Below, in pieces: positions 48,475 through 58,150 of a stretch of DNA of 64,000 nucleotides. The DNA lies in NCBI RefSeq assembly GCF_014636775.1, contig NZ_BMEQ01000002.1, forward strand, positions 62,001 through 126,000. The letters are read 5' to 3'. A program made the position numbers and the translations under genes. The DNA is from Kocuria dechangensis (lineage in GTDB: Bacteria; Actinomycetota; Actinomycetes; Actinomycetales; Micrococcaceae). How positions within the stretch are numbered: position 1 is the first letter of the stretch; the number at the start of each line of letters is the position of its first letter. Under the pieces are notes generated by a model, which was not told the DNA's origin, ran no database searches, and saw nothing but the letters and a program-made list of their open reading frames with translations.

Positions 48475-49763
48475 CGTCCGCCTCCTCGTCCGCGCAGCAC
48501 GTCCGCCGCGACCCGCAGCACCAGGTACCCGACCGCCGCCGTGTGCAGGGCCACCGCCGCGAAGTAGACGTCCTCCGCGGCCTCGGCACCCGGCAGCTGC
48601 GCCGTGGCGTGGCCCAGCCAGGTGAAGACGGCCGCCCAGTGCACCACCTCGACCAGCTGCCAGACCACGAACTCCCCCGTCCGGAACCGTGCCAGCACCA
48701 GCAGGGGCACGAGCCACAGGACGAACTGCGGCGAGTAGACCTTGTTGGTGAGCACAAAGGCGGCGAGCACCAGGAACGCCAGCTGCTCCAGGGACGGCTC
48801 CTCCCGGGCCGCGAGCCCGAGCACCAGCACCAGCACGCACGCGAGGCCGAACGCGGTGAACGCGAGGACGTTGATCCGCTCGGCCGTCAGCGGCTCGCTC
48901 CCCAGGCGGGGCACCGCCACGCCGTTCCACCAGTGCCAGACCGAGGAGAAGCCGGCGCCGCGGTCCTCGCTGAAGCTCCAGAAGTACCCCCACTGCCGGG
49001 GGTCCAGCAGGAGGAGGGGCAGGTTGGTGGCCGCCCACGCCCCGGCGGCGCCGGCCGTCGCCCGCAGGGCGGGGCCCGGCTCGCGGCGCCGGACCGCCAG
49101 CACGACCAGCGCGCCGAGGACCAGGAACGGGAAGAGCTTGAACGCGGTGCCGAGGCCCAGGAGCACCCCGCCCAGCTCCCACCGCGAGCGCCGGAACGCG
49201 AGCAGGGCCAGGACCGTGCACAGCACCGGCCACAGGTCCCAGTTGATAAGCGCGGTGACCACCACGCCCGGGGCCAGGGCCGCGAGGAGGACGGGGAGCG
49301 TGCCCGCGCCCATCCGCCGGAGGACCAGGACGACCGCCGCCCACAGGCCCGCCAGGAGCAGGGCGTTGACGTCGAAATATATTCCTTGAGCAGCATGAAT
49401 ACTGCTCGTCGGCGAGAGCACGTGGGCGGCGATGCCGGTCAGCGCCGCCACGACGGTCTGCAGCACCGGGTACTCGAGCAGCGCGGACGGGTCCAGGTAG
49501 GGGAAGCGCCCCTCGGCCATGCCCGTCGAGGCATACAGGGTGGGGAGGTCGGAGTAGCACAGCTGCAGGTAGGTGCCCGGGGCTTCCCAGGAGGTGAGCC
49601 GGCACGGGAGCCGCACCAGGTACGCGAGCAGGACGGCGTACAGGGCGGCCCCGGCGAACACCCACGGGCTGAGGCGCGGCCCGGCCGTTGCGGCGGCCGG
49701 GCGGGCCGGAGCGCGCTCCCCCGCGTCCGGTCCGGCCGGGGGCGGGCCGGGCCGGGGGCTCAC
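48471..49763 (-). CDS. GT87-like membrane glycosyltransferase 2
   Basis: A 430-residue membrane glycosyltransferase of the GT87/DUF2029 type, which adds alpha-mannose from polyprenyl-phosphomannose to envelope lipoglycans in Actinobacteria. Seen: 'CYSDLPTLYASTGMAEGRFPYLD' (first loop with acidic residues), 'LLEYPVLQTVVAALTG', 'LINWDLWPVLCTVLALLAFRR', 'GTAFKLFPFLVLGALV' and 'YSPQFVLWLVPLLVLARFR'. Start GTG 49763 overlaps the cca stop (GTGA). A 28-base AT-rich patch with rare codons lies at 49375-49402, odd for this gene. Confidence 0.85.
   Translation of the reverse strand: MSPRPGPPPAGPDAGERAPARPAAATAGPRLSPWVFAGAALYAVLLAYLVRLPCRLTSWEAPGTYLQLCYSDLPTLYASTGMAEGRFPYLDPSALLEYPVLQTVVAALTGIAAHVLSPTSSIHAAQGIYFDVNALLLAGLWAAVVLVLRRMGAGTLPVLLAALAPGVVVTALINWDLWPVLCTVLALLAFRRSRWELGGVLLGLGTAFKLFPFLVLGALVVLAVRRREPGPALRATAGAAGAWAATNLPLLLLDPRQWGYFWSFSEDRGAGFSSVWHWWNGVAVPRLGSEPLTAERINVLAFTAFGLACVLVLVLGLAAREEPSLEQLAFLVLAAFVLTNKVYSPQFVLWLVPLLVLARFRTGEFVVWQLVEVVHWAAVFTWLGHATAQLPGAEAAEDVYFAAVALHTAAVGYLVLRVAADVLRGRGGGR
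49375..49407. other. AT-rich patch with rare codons and inverted repeat inside GT87-like gene
   Basis: Within a gene of over 70% GC, bases 49375-49402 are mostly A and T, using rare codons (AGT, ATT, CAT, GCT, CAA, GGA, ATA, TAT on the minus strand). GAGCAG (49388-49393) and CTGCTC (49402-49407) form an inverted repeat with an 8-base spacer. Confidence 0.55.
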
Positions 49764-51172
49764 AGCGCGTCCGCCGCCCAGGCCCGCAGCCTCCGTTCGG
49801 CCTCGTCGGCGCCCAGCTCCCCCTCGTCCAGGCGCAGGTCCAGGAGGAACTTGTACGCCCTGCCCACCACGGGGCCCGGCGGGACGCCGAGCACCGCCAT
49901 GATCCGCTGCCCGTCGAGCTCCGGGCGCACGGCCTCGAGCTCCTCCTGGGCGGACAGCTCCGCGATCCGCTGCTCGAGGTCGTCGTAGGCCCCGGACAGC
50001 CGGGCCACCTTGCGCCTGTTGCGGGACGTCACGTCCGCCCGGGTCAGCCGGTGGAGGCGCTCCAGGACGTCGCCGGCGTCCCGCACGTAGCGGCGCACGG
50101 CGGAGTCGGTCCACCCGGCCTCCCCGTAGCCGTAGAAGCGCATGTGCAGCTCCACGAGCCGGCTGACCTTCTTGATGGTGTCGTTGTCGAAGCGCAGGGC
50201 CCGCATCCGCTTGGCGGTCAGCTTGGCGCCCACCACCTCGTGGTGGCGGAAGCTCACCGCGCCGGAGTCCTCGAAGCGGCGGGTGGCGGGCTTGCCGATG
50301 TCGTGCATCAGGGCCGCGAAGCGCAGGACGAAGTCGGGGCCGGGCACGGGCCCGTCCGGGCCGGACTCCAGGGCCGCGGCCTGCTCCATCACGGTCAGGG
50401 AGTGCTGGTAGACGTCCTTGTGCCGGTGGTGCTCGTCGATCTCGAGCTGGAGCGCGGGCACCTCCGGCAGCACGATCTCCGCCAGCCCGGTGGTCACGAG
50501 GAGGTCGACGCCCTTCCGGGGGCGGCGCCCGCAGACCAGCTTCACCAGCTCCTCCCGGACCCGCTCCGCGGAGACGATCCCGATCCGCCCCGCCATGTCC
50601 GTCATGGCCCGCTGCACCTCGGGGGCCACCTCCACGTCCAGCTGGGCGGCGAAGCGCGCGGCCCGCATCATCCGCAGCGGGTCGTCGGAGAAGGAGTCCT
50701 CGGGGGTGCCCGGGGTGCGCAGCACGCCGGCGTGCAGGTCCTTGATCCCCCCGTGGGGGTCCACGAGCTCCAGGCCGGGCAGCCGCAGGGCCATCGCGTT
50801 GATCGTGAAGTCGCGGCGGTACAGGTCGTCCTCGAGGGAGGTGCCGAACGCGACCACCGGTTTGCGGGAGGTCTCGTCGTAGGCCTCGGCCCGGTAGGTG
50901 GTGACCTCGAGCTGGACGTCCCCCTTGCGCATCCCGATCGTGCCGAAGTCCCGGCCGATCTCCCACACGGCGTCGGCCCAGCCCTGGACGACCTCGAGCG
51001 TCTCGTCCGGGCTCGCGTCGGTGGTGAAGTCGAGGTCCAGGGCGGTACGGCCCAGGAAGAGGTCGCGCACCGGCCCGCCCACGAGCGAGAGGTCGTGGCC
51101 GGCGGCGGAGAACTGCCGCCCGAGGTCGAGGGCGGCAGGGTGGATCGAGGAGGGATCGAACAGCTGCGTCAT
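49760..51172 (-). CDS. cca: CCA tRNA nucleotidyltransferase
   Basis: A 470-residue class II nucleotidyltransferase that adds or repairs the tRNA 3' CCA end (homologue of mycobacterial PcnA). Seen: 'LVGGPVRDLFLGR', catalytic 'ALDLDFTTDA' (D-x-D), 'RRDFTINAMAL', 'DPLRMMRAARFAAQLD', then the HD-type domain 'DVYQHSLTVMEQ', 'ALMHDIGKPATR', 'FRHHEVVGA'. Start ATG 51172, with ATG 51184 possible. Divergent from the nudix gene, as in Mycobacterium and other Actinobacteria. Coupled by overlap to the two GT87-like genes. Confidence 0.92.
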   Translation of the reverse strand: MTQLFDPSSIHPAALDLGRQFSAAGHDLSLVGGPVRDLFLGRTALDLDFTTDASPDETLEVVQGWADAVWEIGRDFGTIGMRKGDVQLEVTTYRAEAYDETSRKPVVAFGTSLEDDLYRRDFTINAMALRLPGLELVDPHGGIKDLHAGVLRTPGTPEDSFSDDPLRMMRAARFAAQLDVEVAPEVQRAMTDMAGRIGIVSAERVREELVKLVCGRRPRKGVDLLVTTGLAEIVLPEVPALQLEIDEHHRHKDVYQHSLTVMEQAAALESGPDGPVPGPDFVLRFAALMHDIGKPATRRFEDSGAVSFRHHEVVGAKLTAKRMRALRFDNDTIKKVSRLVELHMRFYGYGEAGWTDSAVRRYVRDAGDVLERLHRLTRADVTSRNRRKVARLSGAYDDLEQRIAELSAQEELEAVRPELDGQRIMAVLGVPPGPVVGRAYKFLLDLRLDEGELGADEAERRLRAWAADAL

Positions 51173-51332
51173 GGTGCCGCCCATTGTTCCAGACCCGGGA
51201 CCCGGGGCCGGGCGGGCCCGGGAGGGCCCGGCGCGGCGGGAGCGGGCCGGTGGGAGCGGGGGCCGCCCGACGCCCGGGGAGCACCCAGCGGCTCCGGCGG
51301 GAGCTCGGCGGATTGTGGCTAAGGTAGGAGGC

Positions 51333-51833
51333 ATGGCTTTCCCCGTACCCAGCGCTCCGAAGAAGCGGCCGTCCACACCGGCCGCCGCGCTGCCCACGGT
51401 CGAGGAAGTCTCCGCCGGCGGGATCGTCGTCGACCTCGCCACGCCCTCGCACCCGGTGGCCATCATCGCCCGCATCAACCGGGGCGGACGCCTCGAGTGG
51501 TGCCTGCCGAAGGGCCACCCGGAGAACGAGGAGACCAACGAGGAAGCCGCGATCCGCGAGATCGAGGAGGAGACCGGGATCGCCGGGGAGGTGCTCAGCC
51601 CGCTGGGCAGCATCGACTACTGGTTCACGGTCTCCGGGCACCGGGTGCACAAGACGGTCCACCACTTCCTGCTGCGCGCCACGGGCGGGCACCTCACCAC
51701 GGACAACGACCCCGACCACGAGGCCGTGGACGTCGCCTGGGTGGACATCGACGACCTGGGCCGGAAGCTGTCCTTCCCCAACGAACGGCGCATCGCGGAC
51801 ATCGCTCGTGAATACATCATCCACCAGCTCTGA
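51333..51833 (+). CDS. NUDIX hydrolase (MutT4-like)
   Basis: A 166-residue nudix enzyme that cleaves nucleoside diphosphate linked compounds. The nudix box is complete at residues 61-83 (G-x5-E-x7-R-E-I-x-E-E-T-G-I). It is preceded by 'SAGGIVVDLATP' and 'RLEWCLPKG'. Start ATG 51333 with GGAGG. In gene order it matches mycobacterial mutT4 beside pcnA and murJ. Its end overlaps the murJ start by 26 bases, so the two are probably co-translated. Confidence 0.92.
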   Translation: MAFPVPSAPKKRPSTPAAALPTVEEVSAGGIVVDLATPSHPVAIIARINRGGRLEWCLPKGHPENEETNEEAAIREIEEETGIAGEVLSPLGSIDYWFTVSGHRVHKTVHHFLLRATGGHLTTDNDPDHEAVDVAWVDIDDLGRKLSFPNERRIADIAREYIIHQL

Positions 51834-53532
51834 GCCGGCGGGCGCCCGGCCCGGCGAGGCGCGGGCCCCCGCCCCGGCCCGGCGCTCCGGCGCGGCCTCC
51901 AGCGCCATCATGGCCTCGGGCACGCTCGTCTCCCGCGCCCTCGGCTTCGTCAAGGCCGTGCTCATCACCGTGGCCATCGGCTCCGTCACGACCATCGCGG
52001 ACATCTTCGAGCTGGCCAACACCCTGCCCAACCTCATCTACGTCCTCGTGGCCGGCGGCATCTTCAACGCGGTGCTCGTCCCCCAGATCATCAAGGCGTC
52101 GCGGAACAACGAGGACGAGGGCGCCGACTACATCTCCCGGCTGATCACCCTGGCGGTGCTCGCGCTGCTGGGCGTGGCCGCCGTCGTCGTCGTCCTCGCG
52201 GGCCCCATCATCCGGGTCATGGGCACGGACTGGGACGACGGCATGCTGGCTCTGGGCACCACGTTCGCGCTGTTCACGTTCCCCCAGATCTTCTTCTACG
52301 GCCTCTACACGGTGGTGGGGCAGGTGCTCAACGCCAAGGGGGCGTTCGGCGCCTACATGTGGGCGCCCGTGCTCAACAACGTGGTGGCCATCGCGGCGCT
52401 GCTCGTGTTCATCCAGCAGTTCGGCGCCTACCAGCAGGACCCGCACACCCTCGGGAACTGGACGACGGCCAAGACGCTGTGGCTCGCGGGCACCGCAACC
52501 CTCGGGGTGGCGCTGCAGGCCCTGATCCTCTTCCTCCCGCTGCGGCGGCTGGGCCTGGGGCTGCGGCCGAGGTTCGGCTGGCGCGGGATCGGGCTGTCCG
52601 CGGCCGCCCGGCTCGGCGGCTGGACCCTCGCCACCGGCGTCCTCGCCAACCTCGCCTTCCTGGTCCTCACCAAGGTCGCCGCGATCCCCACGGCCTACCG
52701 CCCGGAGTACCTCGCGATGGACCCGCCGCAGCAGATCGCCGGCGTGACCGCCCTCAACCAGGCCTCGATGCTCTACTCCCTGCCGCACGGGGTGATCGGG
52801 CTGTCCATCGCCACGGTCCTGTTCAACCGGATGGCCGCCGCGTCGACGGACGGGGACCGGGAGGGCATGGCCGCGTCCCTGTCCTCGAGCCTGCGGATCA
52901 CCGGGGTGGCCACGGTCTTCGCCACCGTGGCCCTCATCGTCTACGCCGGGCCGCTCGGCATGCTGTTCAGCGGCGGCGTCCCCTCCGCCGGGGCCGTGGT
53001 GGGCCAGGTGGTCGCGGTGATCGCGATCGGCGCGCCGTTCATGTCCACCTCCTTCATGCTGGGCCGGGCGTTCTACGCCCAGGAGGACGCCCGCACGCCG
53101 TTCTTCGTCCAGGTCGGCGTCGCGCTGTTCACCGTGGCCTCCGCCGCGGCGATCTGGCGGCTCGTGCCCCCCGAGCACATGATCTTCGCCGTCGCGGGCT
53201 GCTACGCCGCCCAGAACGTCCTGAGCACCCTGCTCTACCACGTGGTGCTCACCCGGCGGGTCGGGGACTACGGCGTCGCCCGGATCCTGGAGTCGCACGT
53301 GCGGATCCTCGCCGCGTCCCTGCTCGCCGGGGCCGCCGGGGTCCTGGCCCTGCACCTGCTCGGCGGCTACGACCCGGCCGGCTTCCCCTGGGCGAACCAG
53401 CTCACCGCGGTCGTGACCCTCGCCGTGGGCGGCGCCGTGATGGGCGTGGCCTACCTGGTCGGGCTGAAGCTGTTCCGGGTGCAGGAGCTCGACGGGCTGC
53501 TGCGCCCCGTGCTCGCCCGACTCGGGCGCTGA
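51808..53532 (+). CDS. murJ: Lipid II flippase MurJ
   Basis: A 574-residue MOP-superfamily flippase that moves lipid II across the membrane for peptidoglycan synthesis. Seen: 'MASGTLVSRALGFVKAVLI', 'LANTLPNLIYVLVAGGIFNAVLVPQI' (short: NLIYVLVAGGIFNAVLVPQI), 'LNAKGAFGAYMWAPVLNNVV', 'YSLPHGVIGLSIATVLFNRMA' and 'GRAFYAQEDARTPF', all typical, with about 14 spans. Start GTG 51808 inside the nudix gene. In mycobacteria MurJ is fused to a pseudokinase. Here that part is the separate gene that follows. Confidence 0.95.
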   Translation: MNTSSTSSEPAGARPGEARAPAPARRSGAASSAIMASGTLVSRALGFVKAVLITVAIGSVTTIADIFELANTLPNLIYVLVAGGIFNAVLVPQIIKASRNNEDEGADYISRLITLAVLALLGVAAVVVVLAGPIIRVMGTDWDDGMLALGTTFALFTFPQIFFYGLYTVVGQVLNAKGAFGAYMWAPVLNNVVAIAALLVFIQQFGAYQQDPHTLGNWTTAKTLWLAGTATLGVALQALILFLPLRRLGLGLRPRFGWRGIGLSAAARLGGWTLATGVLANLAFLVLTKVAAIPTAYRPEYLAMDPPQQIAGVTALNQASMLYSLPHGVIGLSIATVLFNRMAAASTDGDREGMAASLSSSLRITGVATVFATVALIVYAGPLGMLFSGGVPSAGAVVGQVVAVIAIGAPFMSTSFMLGRAFYAQEDARTPFFVQVGVALFTVASAAAIWRLVPPEHMIFAVAGCYAAQNVLSTLLYHVVLTRRVGDYGVARILESHVRILAASLLAGAAGVLALHLLGGYDPAGFPWANQLTAVVTLAVGGAVMGVAYLVGLKLFRVQELDGLLRPVLARLGR

Positions 53533-53684
53533 CCGCACGGCCCGGCTCTCCCGGAGCGGGGGGCCGGACCGGTAAAGTGCTGTCTGGCCCGTGACCTGGG
53601 GCAGGGCGACCGCCCGCGTCCCGTCCGGCCCGTCCCCACCCCGAATTCCGGCCCCCGCGAATTCCAGACCCCCAGGGAGCGAAC

Positions 53685-55151
53685 GTGCCCGCACCGATCA
53701 AGCTCGGCTCCGTCCTCGGCGGCCGCTACAAGGTCGTCTCCGACGTGCTGGCCACCGCCGAGGGCGATCACGTGCTCGAGGGACAGGACCAGGTCCTCGG
53801 CCGCCACGTGTCCATCCTCCTGCCCGCCGAGCGCCACGCGCCGCTGCTCGTGGAGAACGCCCGCTCCATGGCCAACGGCACCATGAGCGCGCCCTTCCAG
53901 ATCCTGGACCTGGGGCAGGCCGACGCCCACACCTACCTGGTGACCTCCCACGCCCCCGCGGCGGACATGCTGGACTCCCTGCTCGTGGAGCCGGACGAGG
54001 TCGAGGACGAGTCCCTCGGCGACGACATCTTCGGCGCCCCGCGCGCCGGCGGCGGCGGCGCCTACCTGTACGACGAGCCGGAGCCCACGAGCCCCACGCC
54101 CGTGGTCGCCCCCGAGCCCGCAGCGGAGCCCGCCGGCGACGGCCGCGAGGCCGCTCCGGAGCCCAAGGTCACCCGCTGGGAGGACGACGACTCCTACGAC
54201 GACGCCGCCCCCGCCCCGTCCGTGCGCACCCGCCTCGGCCGCCCCGTGCGGGTCAGCGCCGCCTCGACCCGCTCGACGCTCTTCGACCGAGCCGCCGCGA
54301 GCGGGACCGCCGCCGTGGCCGGGCGCACCGCGAGCACCGACATCGACCCCGGCTACGACGGCGACAACCGCTACGAGAGCTGGTCCGAGTCCCACCCGGA
54401 GAAGCCCTACGCCGACCCCGCGGACGAGCCCGCCGCACCGGCCGCCCCCGTGCCGCCGCGCGGTGACGACCCCGGCCGCTCCCGGCACGGCGGGCGGGGC
54501 CTGCTGGTGCTCCTGGCCGTGCTGGTGCTCCTCCTCGTGGGGGCCGTGGTGTTCAGCTTCGACCGGCTGGGCGGGCTCTTCGGCGGGCAGGACGCCCCGC
54601 GGCCGGAGGCGAGCGCCCCGCAGGACGCCACGCCCGCGGCGGAGCCGACCGCCCAGCCCAGCCCGGAGGCGAGCCCGACGGTCTCCGGGGCCAACCCGGA
54701 CCCCGCGACCGTCTCCCGCGTCGTGCCCGGCAACCCCGGCTACATGGCCGACCAGGACCCCCAGCTGGGCCAGGCCGTCGACGACAACCCCGCCACGTAC
54801 TGGATCAGCTACGGGTTCTCCGACCAGAGCTTCGGCGGCGTGGTGCCCAGCGTCGGCCTCGCGGTGGAGCTCGAGGAGCCCGCCCCGGTGCGGGCGGTGC
54901 GGCTCAGCCAGTCCTCCGGTTCGGGCGGCCTCTTCGACGTGTACGTCAACGACTCCCCCAGCCTCGAGGGCGCGCAGCAGGTGGGCTCGGGCTCCTTCAC
55001 CGGCCCGGACATCACCGTCCCGCTGACGGGGGCAGCCCAGGAGTCCGACCACCAGTACGTGATCGTCAACTGGACCCAGCTGCCGCAGCTGACCAACCCC
55101 ATCGCCGGGTACGACTACGGCCTGCGGATCGGCGAGATCGAGCTCGGCTGA
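53685..55151 (+). CDS. Membrane protein with reduced pseudokinase N-terminus and discoidin-like exported domain
   Basis: A 488-residue protein. Residues about 1-100 resemble only the N-lobe of a Ser/Thr protein kinase ('[29 protein letters not shown]' in part, short: [10 protein letters not shown]). The beta3 lysine is absent (VSILLP), and no HRD, DFG or C-lobe follows. Then come an acidic, low-complexity cytosolic linker, one membrane span near residue 272 ('[19 protein letters not shown]'), a Pro-rich stretch and a C-terminal exported beta domain (about 340-488: '[15 protein letters not shown]', '[17 protein letters not shown]') of discoidin-like type. By position it matches the pseudokinase half of mycobacterial MviN, a regulator of MurJ. 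Confidence 0.75.
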   Translation: MPAPIKLGSVLGGRYKVVSDVLATAEGDHVLEGQDQVLGRHVSILLPAERHAPLLVENARSMANGTMSAPFQILDLGQADAHTYLVTSHAPAADMLDSLLVEPDEVEDESLGDDIFGAPRAGGGGAYLYDEPEPTSPTPVVAPEPAAEPAGDGREAAPEPKVTRWEDDDSYDDAAPAPSVRTRLGRPVRVSAASTRSTLFDRAAASGTAAVAGRTASTDIDPGYDGDNRYESWSESHPEKPYADPADEPAAPAAPVPPRGDDPGRSRHGGRGLLVLLAVLVLLLVGAVVFSFDRLGGLFGGQDAPRPEASAPQDATPAAEPTAQPSPEASPTVSGANPDPATVSRVVPGNPGYMADQDPQLGQAVDDNPATYWISYGFSDQSFGGVVPSVGLAVELEEPAPVRAVRLSQSSGSGGLFDVYVNDSPSLEGAQQVGSGSFTGPDITVPLTGAAQESDHQYVIVNWTQLPQLTNPIAGYDYGLRIGEIELG

Positions 55152-55164
55152 GCCCGCTCCTCCC

Positions 55165-55197
55165 CCGGTGCCGGGCGCTGACGGCGCCCGGCACCGG
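55165..55197. terminator. Terminator after the pseudokinase gene
   Basis: A perfect 14-bp stem (55165-55178 with 55184-55197) with the loop TGACG, 13 bases past the stop at 55151. It separates the murJ unit from trxB. Confidence 0.75.
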
Positions 55198-55284
55198 AAT
55201 ATCCGCCGCGCGGCACCCGTTGTGCCAGTGGTCCCCGCGGCCGGGCGCGCCCGGCCGCCCCCTGTACGGAAGGTCAGCAGAACA

Positions 55285-56316
55285 GTGAGCCCCGACTTCG
55301 GTCCCGTCATCAACGCCCTGAACCTCGCCCCGAAGAACGACGAGCCGACGGTCACCGAGCAGGACGACACCGTCCACGATGTCATCATCGTCGGCTCCGG
55401 CCCGGCCGGGTACACCGCCGCGATCTACACCGCGCGCGCGAACCTCTCGCCGATCGTCTTCGCCGGCTCCGTCACCGCCGGCGGCGAGCTGATGAACACG
55501 ACCGAGGTCGAGAACTACCCCGGCTTCATCGACGGGATCATGGGCCCGGAGCTCATGTCCAGCATGCAGCAGCAGGCGGAGCGCTTCGGCGCCGACATCC
55601 GCTACGAGGACGTCGTCGCGCTCGAGCTCGAGGGCGAGGTCAAGACCGTGACCCTCGAGGACGGCTCCGTGCACCGCGCCCACGCGGTGATCATCGCCAC
55701 CGGCTCCGCCTACCGCGAGCTGGGCCTGCCCGACGAGAAGCGCCTCTCCGGCCACGGCGTGAGCTGGTGCGCCACCTGCGACGGCTTCTTCTTCAAGAAG
55801 CAGCACATCGCCGTCGTCGGCGGCGGGGACTCCGCGCTCGAGGAGGCCACCTTCCTCACCAAGTTCGCCGACAAGGTCACGATCATCCACCGTCGCGACA
55901 GCTTCCGCGCCTCGGAGATCATGCAGCAGCGCGCCTTCGACGACCCGAAGATCGAGGTGCTCTGGAACGCCGAGGTCGTGGGCATCAACGGCGCCGACAA
56001 GGTCGAGTCCGTGACCGTGCGCGACACCCAGACGCAGGCGACGTCCGAGCTGGCGATCACGGGCCTGTTCGTGGCGATCGGCTCCGACCCGCGCACCGGC
56101 CTGGTCAAGGACCAGCTCGAGCTCACCGTGGACGGGACCATCGCGGTGGACGGCCGCAGCTCCACGACGAGCCTCGCGGGAGTCTTCGCCGCGGGCGACG
56201 TCGTGGACTCCACCTACCGCCAGGCCATCACCGCCGCGGGCTCCGGCTGCGTGGCGGCCGTCGACGTCGAGCACTACCTGGCCGCGCTCGAGAGCCGCTC
56301 GGTCCTGCACAGCTGA
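55285..56316 (+). CDS. trxB: Thioredoxin reductase
   Basis: A 343-residue NADPH-dependent flavoprotein that reduces thioredoxin. Seen: FAD motif '[15 protein letters not shown]' near residue 37, redox-active Cys162-Ala-Thr-Cys165 in '[13 protein letters not shown]', NADPH motif '[12 protein letters not shown]', and the C-terminal FAD motif '[21 protein letters not shown]' (short: FAAGDVVD). The start GTG 55285 gives an N-terminal extension of about 30 residues before the fold, seen in some Actinobacteria. Adjacent to trxA as in mycobacteria. Confidence 0.96.
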   Translation: MSPDFGPVINALNLAPKNDEPTVTEQDDTVHDVIIVGSGPAGYTAAIYTARANLSPIVFAGSVTAGGELMNTTEVENYPGFIDGIMGPELMSSMQQQAERFGADIRYEDVVALELEGEVKTVTLEDGSVHRAHAVIIATGSAYRELGLPDEKRLSGHGVSWCATCDGFFFKKQHIAVVGGGDSALEEATFLTKFADKVTIIHRRDSFRASEIMQQRAFDDPKIEVLWNAEVVGINGADKVESVTVRDTQTQATSELAITGLFVAIGSDPRTGLVKDQLELTVDGTIAVDGRSSTTSLAGVFAAGDVVDSTYRQAITAAGSGCVAAVDVEHYLAALESRSVLHS

Positions 56317-56452
56317 GCCCGCCCGGGACGAGGGCGAGGGCCCCTCCTCCCGGCATGGGACATAATCGAACCGGATCCGCCCTTCGCACCGTTCCAACCG
56401 AGGGCCGCCCGGCACGCGCAGCGCGTGCGGGACGGCCGGACAAGGAGTCATC

Positions 56453-56788
56453 ATGAGTGCCGCCAAGAACGTCACCGACGCGAACTTCAAGACCGAGGTC
56501 CTCGAGGCCGACAAGCCCGTCATCGTGGACTTCTGGGCCGAGTGGTGCGGCCCCTGCCGGATGGTCGGGCCCGTCCTGGACGCCATCGCCGCCGAGCACG
56601 CGGGCGCCGTCGAGGTCGTCAAGCTCAACGTGGACGAGAACCCCGCCGTGGCCTCCCAGTACGGCATCACCTCGATCCCGGCGATCTACCTCTTCGCCAA
56701 GGGCGAGCTCGTCAAGAAGTCCGTGGGGGCCAAGCCGAAGAGCGCCCTCGAGAAGGAGTTCGCCGACTACCTGACCGCCGGGAACTGA
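56453..56788 (+). CDS. trxA: Thioredoxin
   Basis: A 111-residue thioredoxin with the active site WCGPC at residues 31-35 ('FWAEWCGPCRMVGPVLD') and the cis-Pro loop 'GITSIPAIYLF'. General dithiol reductant for ribonucleotide reductase, peroxiredoxins and others. Start ATG 56453 after AAGGAG. Followed by a strong terminator. Substrate of the TrxB encoded just upstream. Confidence 0.97.
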   Translation: MSAAKNVTDANFKTEVLEADKPVIVDFWAEWCGPCRMVGPVLDAIAAEHAGAVEVVKLNVDENPAVASQYGITSIPAIYLFAKGELVKKSVGAKPKSALEKEFADYLTAGN

Positions 56789-56820
56789 CCGGGCCCACCG
56801 GCATCGGACCCGCTCGCGCA

Positions 56821-56860
56821 CTCATCCGTCCCCTCCCCCAGCGGGGTGGGGACGGATGAG
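56821..56860. terminator. Terminator after trxA
   Basis: CTCATCCGTCCCC (56821-56833) pairs with GGGGACGGATGAG (56848-56860). The intervening bases can extend the stem (CCCC with GGGG). It ends the trxB-trxA unit 32 bases past the trxA stop. Confidence 0.85.
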
Positions 56861-56920
56861 CCGTTGTCAGCCCGACCCGCTCCGGCACCGCCAGACGACC
56901 CGACGACCCGTGGGACACCT

Positions 56921-58123
56921 GTGAACCTCGACGACACCGACCCGATGCTCCGCCGGACCATGACGAGCCGGCGGGTGGTGAGCCTGCGGGAGCGCCTGCT
57001 CCGCGCCGGCAGCTCCGTGGCGTACCTCGCTCCGCAGGACGTCAACGACCCCTCCTACTTCGACGACCACGTCGACGCCGCCGTCCGCGCCTTCCAGCAG
57101 GAGCGCGGGCTCATCGTCGACGGGCTCGTGGGCCCCGAGACGGACCGGGCCCTCAACGAGGCGCAGTACGCGCTCGGCGACCGCCCCCTCTACTGCGACG
57201 ACGAGCACCCCCTCCGGGGCGACGACGTCACCATGCTGCAGCACAACCTGTCCCGGTTGGGCTTCTACTACGGCCACCTCAACGGCGTGTACACGCGGAA
57301 CACCCACCACGCCGTGCTGGAACTGCAGCAGAGCCTGGGCCTGCCGGCCACAGGGGTCGTGGACCGGGAGACGATCGCGGCGCTGGCCCGGATCAACAAG
57401 AACATCACCTCCTCGAAGGCCTTCTCGCTGCGGGACTACCACCGTCTCGAGCGGGCCACCTCCGCCCTGCGCGGGCGGTCCGTGGTCCTCCTGCCCTCCC
57501 GCTTCGCCGGCCAGACCCCGTCGGCACACGCCCCCGAGGACTTCGTCGACCGCTCCGACGAGATCACCCGCGACGTCGCCGTGCGCGCCTACGAGCTGCT
57601 CCACGAGATCGGCGCCCGGCCCACCGTGGTCTGCACCGGGGGGACCCTCGTCGACCGCAGGGGCCAGGAGGTGCGCACCGTGGACCGGGTGCACGAGGTG
57701 ACGGCCACGGAGCCCGACTCCGTGGTGGTGTCCCTGCACTGCGACTGGAACCGCTCCCCCGCCGCCTCGGGCGTGGCCGCCTACTACTGGGGCGAGCAGG
57801 ACGGCTCGGAGATCTACTCCCCCATCGGCGAGCGGGCCGCCGCCCTCGTGCTCCGCGAGATGGCCGCCCGCACGGGGGCCCTCGACCTCGGCTGCCACCC
57901 CCGGCAGTGGGAGCTCCTGCGGTCCATGGACGCCCCCACGGTGTGGCTGGACCTCGGCTACCTCTCCAGCCCGGCCGACGCCTCCGCCCTGGCCGACCCG
58001 GAGCACCGCAACCACCTCGCCGAGGCGGTCGTCTTCGGCCTCCAGCGGATGTTCCTCCTCTCCGACGACGTGCCCACGGGCACCATGCGGCTGGACGACG
58101 TCGCCGGGTTCAACGGCCTCTGA
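56921..58123 (+). CDS. cwlM: CwlM-like amidase_3 family protein, probably non-catalytic
   Basis: A 400-residue protein with two peptidoglycan-binding domains (about residues 15-80, 'VDAAVRAFQQERGLIVDGLVGPET' type, and 95-155, 'HHAVLELQQSLGLPATGVVDRET' type) and an amidase_3 domain (about 185-380). The zinc site is degenerate. The family's first His motif (DPGHGG) is replaced by 'LLPSRFAGQT' at 190-199, and the catalytic Glu of the last motif is Asp344 ('VWLDLGYLSS'). Only His273 ('SLHCDW') is clear. In mycobacteria CwlM is a cytosolic regulator that activates MurA, not a lytic enzyme. Start GTG 56921, no signal peptide, which agrees. Confidence 0.88.
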   Translation: MNLDDTDPMLRRTMTSRRVVSLRERLLRAGSSVAYLAPQDVNDPSYFDDHVDAAVRAFQQERGLIVDGLVGPETDRALNEAQYALGDRPLYCDDEHPLRGDDVTMLQHNLSRLGFYYGHLNGVYTRNTHHAVLELQQSLGLPATGVVDRETIAALARINKNITSSKAFSLRDYHRLERATSALRGRSVVLLPSRFAGQTPSAHAPEDFVDRSDEITRDVAVRAYELLHEIGARPTVVCTGGTLVDRRGQEVRTVDRVHEVTATEPDSVVVSLHCDWNRSPAASGVAAYYWGEQDGSEIYSPIGERAAALVLREMAARTGALDLGCHPRQWELLRSMDAPTVWLDLGYLSSPADASALADPEHRNHLAEAVVFGLQRMFLLSDDVPTGTMRLDDVAGFNGL

Positions 58124-58150
58124 CCCTGCCCGTTCCCCCCTCCGCTCCCG

